Position numbers and translations under genes: made by a program. A stretch of DNA of 64,000 nucleotides from a bacterium. GTDB taxonomy: Bacteria > Patescibacteria > Dojkabacteria > JAKAPS01 > JAJZLI01. The stretch is taken from positions 1 to 64,000 of the forward strand of contig JAJZWL010000005.1 of the NCBI GenBank assembly GCA_021846685.1, given 5' to 3'. Below the pieces are notes generated by a model. That model worked only from the letters and a program-made list of their open reading frames with translations, was not told the DNA's origin and made no database searches. Positions within the stretch are counted from its first letter, which is position 1. Each line of letters starts with the position of its first letter. Of this stretch, positions 7,538 to 15,467 are shown piece after piece.

Positions 7538-8620
7538 ATGAAAGGTTTAATAACAGCAGGAGGAAGAGGAACTAGGCTTAGACCTATTACCCATACAAAG
7601 AATAAACACCTTATTCCTGTAGCAGGAAAACCTATTATTGTATATGCAATTGAAACTCTAAAAGAGGCAGGTATTATAGATATAGGGATAACATATAATG
7701 CAGACTTAGATACATTACAGTCTTTTCTTAAGAATGGAGAAGATTTTGGAGTAAATCTTGTGTATATTCATCAAAAAGAACCTATTGGCTTGGCTGATTG
7801 TATAAGAGTGTCTAAAGATTTTTTAAAGGATGATAGCTTTGTCTTTTTTCTAGGAGACAATCTTCTGGCAGGTGGAATATTAAAATATAAAAAAATATTT
7901 GAAGAAAAAAAACCTCAAAGTCTGCTTCTTCTCTCGAAAGTTCAGGATCCACAAAGATTTGGAGTCCCTGAATTTGATAAAGCTGGGAAAATAGTTAAAA
8001 TAGAAGAAAAACCAGAATCTCCAAAGTCTGATTTTGCTATAACTGGAATATATTTTTATGACAGTACTATCTTTAAAGCTTTTGAAGGAAAGAACCATAT
8101 TGTTCCATCTGAAAGGGGAGAACTAGAGATATCCGATGTACATCAATATTTAATTGATCACGGATATACTGTTTTAGGAGAGAATATTACAGGTTGGTGG
8201 AAAGATACAGGAAAACCAAATGATCTTTTATTTGCAAATAGATTGATTTTAGAAAAACATACTGAATATTCTATATCTGAAAGTGCTTTTATAGATGATT
8301 TATCTTCAATTTCAGGAAATATAAGTGTGGGGGATAATTCTAAAATTATTAACTCTATTATAAGAGGTCCTGTATATATAGGGAACAATACTATTATTGA
8401 AAATAGTTATATTGGGCCATTCACATCAATTGGAAACAATAATAGTCTGGTTCTATCTGAGATAGAACATTCACTTCTATTAGATAATATAAGCATATTT
8501 AACATTCAACAAAGGATAGATGAAAGTATAATAGGGGATAACGTTATTATCTCAAAAAAAGAATCTAAACCTGCAGTATATAATCTTTATTTAGGGGATC
8601 ATTCCATAATAAAAATCTAG
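7538..8620 (+). CDS. rmlA: Glucose-1-phosphate thymidylyltransferase, long form (RmlA-like)
   Basis: This 360-residue protein should make a dNDP-sugar from dNTP and a sugar 1-phosphate, the entry step for deoxysugars such as rhamnose. The N-terminal nucleotidyltransferase signature GGRGTRLRPITHTKNKHLIP starts near residue 8, FFLGDNLL near 107 supplies the metal-binding Asp, and EEKPESPKSDFAITGIY follows. From about residue 240 the sequence becomes a hexapeptide-repeat left-handed beta-helix (GNISVGDNSKIINSIIRG...YIGPFTSIG). Short RmlA enzymes lack this helix; it marks the long form. The ATG at 7538 is chosen because the -10 box overlaps the longer alternative. It is a single gene without the other rml genes nearby but in glycosyltransferase-rich surroundings. 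UDP-sugar use remains possible. Confidence 0.88.
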   Translation: MKGLITAGGRGTRLRPITHTKNKHLIPVAGKPIIVYAIETLKEAGIIDIGITYNADLDTLQSFLKNGEDFGVNLVYIHQKEPIGLADCIRVSKDFLKDDSFVFFLGDNLLAGGILKYKKIFEEKKPQSLLLLSKVQDPQRFGVPEFDKAGKIVKIEEKPESPKSDFAITGIYFYDSTIFKAFEGKNHIVPSERGELEISDVHQYLIDHGYTVLGENITGWWKDTGKPNDLLFANRLILEKHTEYSISESAFIDDLSSISGNISVGDNSKIINSIIRGPVYIGNNTIIENSYIGPFTSIGNNNSLVLSEIEHSLLLDNISIFNIQQRIDESIIGDNVIISKKESKPAVYNLYLGDHSIIKI

Positions 8621-8671
8621 TTATTTTTATAAATATTATTGATGCAATCCCAGAGCTATATTGCAATCGCT

Positions 8672-8726
8672 AAATTAAGTCAAATTCTTCGGGTTGACCC
8701 GACAAATTAGATCAAATTCTTCGGGT
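8672..8726. repeat. Tandem 23-bp repeat with central palindrome, possible IS end
   Basis: Two 23-bp copies at 8672-8694 and 8704-8726 (21 of 23 identical, both ending CAAATTCTTCGGGT) are spaced 32 bp apart. The junction contains the perfect palindrome CGGGTTGACCCG (8690-8701). It lies in the short gap between convergent genes and is visibly more GC-rich than its surroundings. Short tandem blocks of this type occur at the ends of rve/IS481-like elements; calling it a solo IS end is an inference, since no transposase is adjacent. Confidence 0.5.
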
Positions 8727-8748
8727 GGGATATTTTGTAAATCAGTTT

Positions 8749-9270
8749 TTAGCTACATGCAGCTATCGAAGTTGCTGTTATTTGAGATTGAGGAGAATTA
8801 AAACAATATGAATTCGTTAGTGCCCATTTATTATTTATATTTTTAAGATCATATTCTGTTGCATTTGTACCATTTGAATTAGTGACTTTTATTATTGAAA
8901 TAGTAGGCAATTCTGTAATTATAGAATATACAGGATTTATAAATGTTCCTTTTATTCTAGTTATTGGATTTAAAACTCCTTTGTTCTTAATATATTTTTC
9001 TGCTGTCTTTCTAAAACTAGAAGATAGAGGACATACTGAATTGGATATACATGTGTTGTAATTAGTTATTATGTATTTCATTACTGTAAGGGGAGACTGA
9101 TTAGGAAAACTTACATTTTTAGGTATTTTAATCTGAGCATGTGTTTTAGATGATACAGCATTATTATGCGTCACAGTATTTTTATATTGATTATCTTTAT
9201 ATAAGAATACAAAAAGCAAAACTATGATTACTACAAGTAATATTATTATTATATCTTTTTTGTCTTTCAT
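8749..9270 (-). CDS. Membrane-anchored exported protein of unknown function
   Basis: This 173-residue protein has a positively charged start (MKDKKD), one N-terminal hydrophobic helix at residues 7-25, and then a polar Asn/Ser/Thr-rich exported domain. Four cysteines (CISNSVC in the middle, C near 155, C near the end) could form disulfides outside the cell. It lies 2 bp beyond the end of the subtilase gene on the same strand and is probably translated from the same message. It may be an inhibitor, chaperone or anchor for that protease, but no family is recognised. Confidence 0.65.
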   Translation of the reverse strand: MKDKKDIIIILLVVIIVLLFVFLYKDNQYKNTVTHNNAVSSKTHAQIKIPKNVSFPNQSPLTVMKYIITNYNTCISNSVCPLSSSFRKTAEKYIKNKGVLNPITRIKGTFINPVYSIITELPTISIIKVTNSNGTNATEYDLKNINNKWALTNSYCFNSPQSQITATSIAACS

Positions 9271-9272
9271 TA

Positions 9273-11408
9273 TTAATTCCCTGTTATTGATTGGGCTGAA
9301 GTTCCAAAAATACTTCCTTGATATTGAGCATTTCCAAATGTATAAACTGCTCCATCTTGCTCTAGTATATAATACCCCGAATTATTAGAAGTAAGCAATA
9401 GTGATTTTGGCACATTAGAAGGTACTGAGCTTTTAGGAATGTTATACATAGATCCAGAAAACTGAGCATTCCCAAATGTATATACAGCTCCGTCTGCTGT
9501 AAGTAAATAATAACCTTGATTATTCGGAGTTATTTGAAAGTCCACAGCTGTTTTTACAGGAGCGTTTGGAATATTATATACTGATCCAAAAAACTGAGCA
9601 TTACCAAATGTATAAATAGCTCCATTTTGAGTTACTATGTAATAACCTCCTCCATTTGTTGTTATTGCAAGAGCTACAGGGGTTCTATTTGGAATCGCAG
9701 AAGAAGGAATGTTGTATAACGATCCTGAAAATTTAGCATCTCCAAATGTATATATACCCCCGTCTGCAGTTAAAATATAATAACCTTTGTTATCAGGAGT
9801 AAGTACCATAGCTATGGCAGTTTTGACTGGGGGATTAGGGATATTATACATAGATCCAAAAAACTGAGCATTCCCAAATGTATATACAGATCCTGAAGAA
9901 GTTAAAATGTAATACCCTTGGTTGTTTGCAGTGTTTACTATATCTGTAACATGTCCATAATTTTGATTTATGGTATTTACTCCTCCGTAATTATTAAAAT
10001 TACCCTCTGTAAACACTGTTCCATTTGAAGAGAGAATATTATATGCTTGTGCAGTTTGATTAAATGTAGTTGTTGAAAGGGCTTCAGAAGGAGATATATT
10101 TAACATGCTATTTATATTCAATAATCCATATCCAAAATCTGTTGCACTTCCTATATTTGTGGAACTTTTCTCTAAAGCTTTATTTATGACATTTAAAGAT
10201 TGTACTCCATACTTTGAATCATATAGAGCTATGGCAGCAGTTACTTGTGGTGCCGAAAAAGATGTCCCTGCTGCATATTGATTAGAGATACTAGTGAAAC
10301 TAGATACCGTTCCAGACCCAAATCCTGTATAACTTTGTTGGTACACTAAAGGATTATTGTAGCCAACTGGAGCTACTAATGTTTGACAATTATTGTCAGA
10401 ACTACATCCGTAATTTGAATATGTAGTAAGGCTGTTTGTTGAATTTGTAGCCCCCACTGCTATAACTCCAGGATATCCTGCAGGATAGTCTAGGGTGGAA
10501 GTCCCATTATTACCAGATGAGGCTACTACTGCAATTCCATCAGAAATAGCTTGTTCAATTAGATTTTGCTCTTGTGAACTTGGAGTAGAACCTCCTATAC
10601 TGAGATTAATAACATTAGCTCCATTGTTAATAGCCCATTGTATTCCCAAAAGTTCTGCTCCAAGAGGGATGCCATTAGAATTACCTATTTTAATAGGCAT
10701 AATGCTTGTGTTAAATGCAATTCCTGCAACTCCATATTTTTGAGATCCACTAGAGTCATTATTAGTACTAGAATTTATAACACTTGTAACAAAAGTTCCA
10801 TGTCCCATACTGTCATAAGGAGAATATTCATTTACTGTCTGGTTATTATATACAGCCAGAGCATTATATGGATCTACTATATTAAGGTTAGATAATGCAG
10901 GAGCTTGAGCGTAAGTAGTTCCTGTCAAAGAATTTGTATAACTTTGATATTCTACTCCAGAATCTAGTACAGCTACTTTTATATTACTACTTCCTCCTAA
11001 AGATGCTGTAAATCCAGAATTATCAACAACAGGAGCTTTAATATCAAATAGATTTTTTTGTAAATTTATATCTGTGTTATTAGGTAGAGAAGAGAAGTGC
11101 CTTACATAGTCAGGAGATACATTCTTAACACTACTATTAGCAAGCAACTTTGTCATAAATATTTTATAAGTTTCTCCTTTAGGTTTTTTTACTATCTTTA
11201 TATTATTGTTAACACTTACTATATTAGAATTACCTAAATTAGAATTAGTTGTATCAACTATGGCAGAATTGGTAGAGTAACTTTTATTATAAGTAAGAGA
11301 GTTATATTCGGAATTTATATTATTAGTTTTTATGACAGATGCATATATCTTGCCTACAGAGACTATAGATATTAGTAATATTATATTGAATAATAAGAAT
11401 TTCTTCAT
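9273..11408 (-). CDS. Secreted subtilisin-like serine protease with six-repeat C-terminus
   Basis: This 711-residue S8 peptidase starts with a signal peptide (FLLFNIILLISIVSVGKIYA). A propeptide-like region runs to about residue 120. The full catalytic set is present: Asp149 (AVLDSG), His203 (GHGTFV), oxyanion Asn300 (ASSGNNG) and Ser383 (GTSFSAP). After residue 455 come six ~43-50-residue units with the core GYYxLTxDGxVYTFGNAQF. The same repeat forms the C-terminus of the adjacent GH18 protein. It resembles the GYWLVASDGGIFxFGDA repeats of secreted actinobacterial proteins and is probably a beta-propeller for binding surface glycan or protein. It is the second gene of an exported-protein operon, 13 bp after the GH18 gene. 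Confidence 0.93.
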   Translation of the reverse strand: MKKFLLFNIILLISIVSVGKIYASVIKTNNINSEYNSLTYNKSYSTNSAIVDTTNSNLGNSNIVSVNNNIKIVKKPKGETYKIFMTKLLANSSVKNVSPDYVRHFSSLPNNTDINLQKNLFDIKAPVVDNSGFTASLGGSSNIKVAVLDSGVEYQSYTNSLTGTTYAQAPALSNLNIVDPYNALAVYNNQTVNEYSPYDSMGHGTFVTSVINSSTNNDSSGSQKYGVAGIAFNTSIMPIKIGNSNGIPLGAELLGIQWAINNGANVINLSIGGSTPSSQEQNLIEQAISDGIAVVASSGNNGTSTLDYPAGYPGVIAVGATNSTNSLTTYSNYGCSSDNNCQTLVAPVGYNNPLVYQQSYTGFGSGTVSSFTSISNQYAAGTSFSAPQVTAAIALYDSKYGVQSLNVINKALEKSSTNIGSATDFGYGLLNINSMLNISPSEALSTTTFNQTAQAYNILSSNGTVFTEGNFNNYGGVNTINQNYGHVTDIVNTANNQGYYILTSSGSVYTFGNAQFFGSMYNIPNPPVKTAIAMVLTPDNKGYYILTADGGIYTFGDAKFSGSLYNIPSSAIPNRTPVALAITTNGGGYYIVTQNGAIYTFGNAQFFGSVYNIPNAPVKTAVDFQITPNNQGYYLLTADGAVYTFGNAQFSGSMYNIPKSSVPSNVPKSLLLTSNNSGYYILEQDGAVYTFGNAQYQGSIFGTSAQSITGN
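9276..10046 (-). repeat. Six propeller-like repeats in the subtilase gene
   Basis: Codons 455-711 hold six units. Each ends in an xGYYxL-xDGxxYTFGNAxFxGS segment followed by SxYNIP and a variable linker. The first unit is the most diverged (AYNILSSNGTVF). DNA identity between units and with the GH18 set at 11425-12201 is high enough to see by eye, pointing to recent duplication or gene conversion. Confidence 0.85.
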
Positions 11409-11421
11409 AATGAAGTCTCGC

Positions 11422-13530
11422 TTAAGGAGCTAATGTTGCTCCTATGGTTTTATTAAATATTCCAATTGCAGTTCCATCATATACTGCATTTCCAAATGTA
11501 TATATTCCTCCATCTGCTGTAGTAAGATAATAACCTTGGTTATTTGCTGTGACAGCGAAAGATACGGGTCTTGTATTTGGAGCTCCTTTTATATTATACA
11601 TAGATCCGAAAAATTGAGCATCTCCAAAAGTGTAAACTGCACCATCTTGAGTTGTTATATAATATCCATTTCCACTAGGGGTTAATGTGAAATTAACTGC
11701 ATTTTTATTAGGAGCTGCAGGAATATTATATACTGATCCATGGAATTGAGCATTTCCAAATGTATAAACTGCACCATTTGCTGTCATTATGTAGTATCCT
11801 CCACCATTAGGAGTTACAGCAAATGCTAAAGGAGTTCTGTTTGGCATTGCAGAAGAAGGGATGTTATATAGTGATCCATGAAATTGAGCAGATCCAAATG
11901 TGTAAACACCTCCATCTGCCGTAAGTACATAGTACCCATTTCCATGTGGAGTAGTAGCAATTGCTACAGGAGTTCTTACTGGAGCATTCGGTATGTTATA
12001 TACACTCCCGAAAAATTTAGCAGTACCAAATGTATATATCCCACTATCTTGAGTTAGTATGTAATAACCTGTATCACTTGGAAGTACTGCAAGCCCTACT
12101 GCATTATTATTTGGAGCACCATTCATATATGACATATCTCCATAATAATTAGCATTTCCTAATGGTAATATTTTTCCATGAGAAGAAAGAATATAGTATG
12201 CACTATTATTTTTTGAAAAAAGAGAACTGCTAGTAAAATAACTATTTATAGCACTTGTAAGATTAGTTGATGGTTGTTCATATCCTAATGTCCAAATACT
12301 TACTCCTCTCAAATTTGAATTAAGTACTTGTGAATATACTAAACCTAAAGATGTAGCATTAGAATAATATCCCTCTCTTAATTGATCTCCAGATGCACAA
12401 TTTGGAGGAGTATTATTTGAAGTGTAACAATATCCATACCATGGAGTTGAGCTCTGAGAATCCCAATGCTTTGTGTTTTGGTTCTTATATTTATCATTTG
12501 TTTGTCCATAAGGCTCATTTATTCCAGTTCCTGAAACAGTAGGTGCATTTTGATTATCATTTGTAGTTTGATAATCGTTTCCATAGTAAGGAACTCCTAA
12601 TATAATTTTATTAGGATTAATTGCTGCTGCATAATCAAGGATAGTTCTTCTAACGTCATACCATAAAGGTCCTGCTCCATTATTATATCCAGTAAAAGGA
12701 TTTACTGGCTCTGCTATTGAGGAAGAAGGAGTATAGTAATCATAAGCCATAACGTTTATAGCATCTGCTGCATTAGCAAGTGCTGGGGCATTATATAAAG
12801 ATCCAGGCCAACGTACGGCTGACGCCATAACATCTACTGATATGAAAGATCCTGGTATTGCTTGGTGCATTTGAGTAGTAAGATTGGATACAAGAGTTGT
12901 AAAATTATTAATAGTTGTGGTATCTGGGGTTCCTTGAGAAGGTTGGTATTCAAAATCAATATTTACTCCTTGTAGGTTATATTTTTTTGTAATCGAAATT
13001 ATATTATTAATAAAGTTTTGTGTATTTGTAGTACTATTTACAACACTTTGAATATCTGTCAAATTAAATATTTTAGCTGTAATAACAACTCTTACATTAT
13101 TATTGTGAGCAGTATTTACCATATTTACAAAAGCTGAGGATTGCAATCCTGTATATCCATTTCCACCTCCTGCATTTGTTCCAAAATTACCATTTCCATC
13201 TGATGTAATCCCAAAATAGTCAATAGTAGTTAAATTTTTATATGGATAATTTAAATATGCATTTGAAGTAAGATCCCAATATGGAGCAAACCCCATTACC
13301 TCTTTTTGTAATCCTTGAGGACCATAACTTGCAAATGTCTTGTATGGATTAGGTTTAGTTGTTGCTTTTACAAAGGAGTAAGTTTTATTTGAATGTAAAG
13401 CGTTTAAATAACTATTTCCTTCATATGACCAAGATGGCGGTGTACTTGCTGCAAATATTTTTCCTGCTGTTAAAAAAAATATTACAAATAAAACAGGCAG
13501 AAGTATCTTAGTATTAATTTTTATAGTCAT
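11422..13530 (-). CDS. Secreted GH18 glycoside hydrolase with six-repeat C-terminus
   Basis: This 702-residue protein has a signal peptide ending near residue 28 (LTAGKIFAAS). The GH18 barrel follows: FAPYWDLTSNAYLNYPYKNL opens it, and the active-site strand GVNIDFE places the catalytic acid at Glu194 with Asp192 before it. VMAYDYY at 260-266 and SIWTLGYEQ near 415 complete the usual set. The first Asp of the canonical DGxDxDxE is Gln/Asn here (QGVNIDFE), as in some spore-cortex-type GH18 enzymes. Likely substrates are beta-1,4-linked GlcNAc polymers such as peptidoglycan or chitin. Residues 444-702 are six copies of the same repeat as in the subtilase. It is probably first in the operon with the subtilase and the small membrane protein. 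Confidence 0.9.
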   Translation of the reverse strand: MTIKINTKILLPVLFVIFFLTAGKIFAASTPPSWSYEGNSYLNALHSNKTYSFVKATTKPNPYKTFASYGPQGLQKEVMGFAPYWDLTSNAYLNYPYKNLTTIDYFGITSDGNGNFGTNAGGGNGYTGLQSSAFVNMVNTAHNNNVRVVITAKIFNLTDIQSVVNSTTNTQNFINNIISITKKYNLQGVNIDFEYQPSQGTPDTTTINNFTTLVSNLTTQMHQAIPGSFISVDVMASAVRWPGSLYNAPALANAADAINVMAYDYYTPSSSIAEPVNPFTGYNNGAGPLWYDVRRTILDYAAAINPNKIILGVPYYGNDYQTTNDNQNAPTVSGTGINEPYGQTNDKYKNQNTKHWDSQSSTPWYGYCYTSNNTPPNCASGDQLREGYYSNATSLGLVYSQVLNSNLRGVSIWTLGYEQPSTNLTSAINSYFTSSSLFSKNNSAYYILSSHGKILPLGNANYYGDMSYMNGAPNNNAVGLAVLPSDTGYYILTQDSGIYTFGTAKFFGSVYNIPNAPVRTPVAIATTPHGNGYYVLTADGGVYTFGSAQFHGSLYNIPSSAMPNRTPLAFAVTPNGGGYYIMTANGAVYTFGNAQFHGSVYNIPAAPNKNAVNFTLTPSGNGYYITTQDGAVYTFGDAQFFGSMYNIKGAPNTRPVSFAVTANNQGYYLTTADGGIYTFGNAVYDGTAIGIFNKTIGATLAP
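11425..12201 (-). repeat. Six propeller-like repeats in the GH18 gene
   Basis: Codons 444-702 hold six units with the core GYYxxTxDGxxYTFGxAxF and the linker GSxYNIP, matching the subtilase repeats in number, order of diverged units and spacing. Both sets have a degenerate first unit (AYYILSSHGKIL) lacking the YTFG core. Confidence 0.85.
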
Positions 13531-14008
13531 AAGAGTATTTAATATATAAATTTCTTACTTACAATCTAACACAATATATATATACACACAATAGGGTAGG
13601 AAAGTTTCATATTATTTTTCTTAAGGGAATTTTTTACAAGCTTTTCAAAGTAATTTTTAATCTCTCTATGGTTTTAGAAATAAGATTCCATAATGTTGTA
13701 TACTTATCTCATTATATAGATTTATTTGTATAACTCGAATATCCAAACTTAAATAAAGATAGATATGTTAATTATAATAATATACTCTTGAATTACTATA
13801 TTATAATTTCACTATAGACATAAAAATAAGAAATTTTTCTTCCTTTTTTTTGTTGTATATATTGCATATGAATTCTTCTACATATAAATAATCGCTTTTT
13901 TCTTTTTTATAAAAAATCGATCTTGTAAAGAATTGACTTATTCTTTTTCTGTTATTGAATTTATCTCAAAATCGAATGTATATTGAGTGACTATATTTTG
14001 CTTTATCT
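13531..14008. other. 478-bp intergenic stretch, no gene seen
   Basis: The stretch is extremely A+T-rich with stops in all frames, between the GH18 gene and the end of the next exported-protein gene. It must contain the GH18 promoter near 13540-13600 on the minus strand, but no box there is convincing. No RNA gene or terminator was recognised. Confidence 0.5.
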
Positions 14009-15328
14009 CTATTGTCCATACCAGTATTGGGCAATCATACCAATACCAGCTATTTCATTTGAATTCCAGTTTTGTCCAGAAGATAGTCCCGAGACTGTTC
14101 CTTTGACTGTAAATGTTGCGCCATTTTGAGTATCTCCATTTGTATTTGTTGCACTAAGACCATAATAGTTAAATGAGGATGTATTCCATGCTCCATTTAA
14201 ACCACAAGTTGAAGGACAATCCCCAACATTTATTTGTACTGGGCCAAATGTATCGTTTACTGTATCACCATTTTGTCTTGCATTCCCTTCAACATTAAAA
14301 AATAATCTTGGAGATAAACTTACAGTTATATCAGCTATAGGTGTACCATTTACATAAAATACCGCAGTACTATTTCCTGGCCACCAGGCTAATTCTACAT
14401 TTGTAGGATTGTTAGAGGCGGGGGATAAGTATTCATATGTAAATTGACCATTTTGTACTCTTTCCCATGCATAATATGGCTGCCCATGTGAAGAAGCAGA
14501 AGTTGAATCAGTTTGTATACCTACGGATATAGCATTATTATATGCATCATGAGCATTTATATATGCAGAATAACCAGTTCCTGAGCCTGACTCTGTTAAT
14601 GTATCAGTATAAGTAAAATAAGGATTTCCCTGTGGGACAACTACTGGATTTGATACTATAGATCCTGGAGTAAAAGATATTCCTGTAAATGTAGTATCAC
14701 AAATATCTCCAGGCTCTCTTGCTGCAGCTAGAAATGAAATAGAAGGATTATTCTCAGCAACTGGATAGACACCTAAAGTTACTTGATTATCTATAGTTAC
14801 TGATATTCCTGTTGCTGTCCATGTTATTTGAAAATGGTGAGAGGCTCCAGATATTGCTCCTCCTGGCCAATATCCCCCAACTGGAACTCCATTTGCTGCA
14901 CCTTCTACCATTATAGTTATACCATTTGGTGAGACACCAGGGTCATGAATAAATCCAAAAGCAATGTAATTTTTAGGGTCATTCCAAAATTGAACTAACC
15001 CTTTGTATCCTGTTCCTGATCCATAAGTACAATTACCATTAGGGCAATATGTTCCCTTTAAATCAACACTTAATGTTCCTGATGAAGATCCTCTATATGT
15101 TGTTGTTGCTCCTGATTGATAATTAACAGGTCCTGTACCCCAAGCACCTTGATTTTTTCTCATTCCCCAAGCATGAACAGTACTTCCATAAGTTGAAGTT
15201 GTTGCATATAATCCTGGATCCCAAGAATAAGGAGATAATTGAGCTGATGCTGCAAATGTCTTGCCAGGAGTTAATGCAAATATAACTGCGATAAGAGATA
15301 AAAAAATAAAAAGTTTTATAATTTTCAT
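14009..15328 (-). CDS. Secreted double beta-sandwich (ConA-like) protein
   Basis: This protein of about 439 residues starts at the ATG at 15328, giving a clean signal peptide (MKIIKLFIFLSLIAVIFALT...KTFA, cut before ASAQLSP). The longer frame to 15364 adds 12 residues in front of the signal. The mature part is rich in Gly, Ser, Thr, Asn and aromatic residues with no catalytic motif. It seems to hold two similar beta-rich halves: roughly to residue 235 (ending ISFLAAAREPG...FTGISF) and from there to 380 (ending LFFNVEGNARQNGDTVNDTFGPVQI). This resembles LamG/concanavalin-like sugar-binding jelly rolls. Paired cysteines (CPNGNC, CPSTC) suggest disulfides. It is probably a glycan-binding surface protein made with the exported hydrolases. 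Confidence 0.7.
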   Translation of the reverse strand: MKIIKLFIFLSLIAVIFALTPGKTFAASAQLSPYSWDPGLYATTSTYGSTVHAWGMRKNQGAWGTGPVNYQSGATTTYRGSSSGTLSVDLKGTYCPNGNCTYGSGTGYKGLVQFWNDPKNYIAFGFIHDPGVSPNGITIMVEGAANGVPVGGYWPGGAISGASHHFQITWTATGISVTIDNQVTLGVYPVAENNPSISFLAAAREPGDICDTTFTGISFTPGSIVSNPVVVPQGNPYFTYTDTLTESGSGTGYSAYINAHDAYNNAISVGIQTDSTSASSHGQPYYAWERVQNGQFTYEYLSPASNNPTNVELAWWPGNSTAVFYVNGTPIADITVSLSPRLFFNVEGNARQNGDTVNDTFGPVQINVGDCPSTCGLNGAWNTSSFNYYGLSATNTNGDTQNGATFTVKGTVSGLSSGQNWNSNEIAGIGMIAQYWYGQ

Positions 15329-15467
15329 TATATATAATATATAAGAAATATTATTTTTAGTCAAAGGTATTTAAAGATATATATTCTTTATAATAAATTA
15401 AATCATTAAATAAAGAATATATGTTTGTAGCATATATATAATAGTATATGATATCATCCTATATTAT

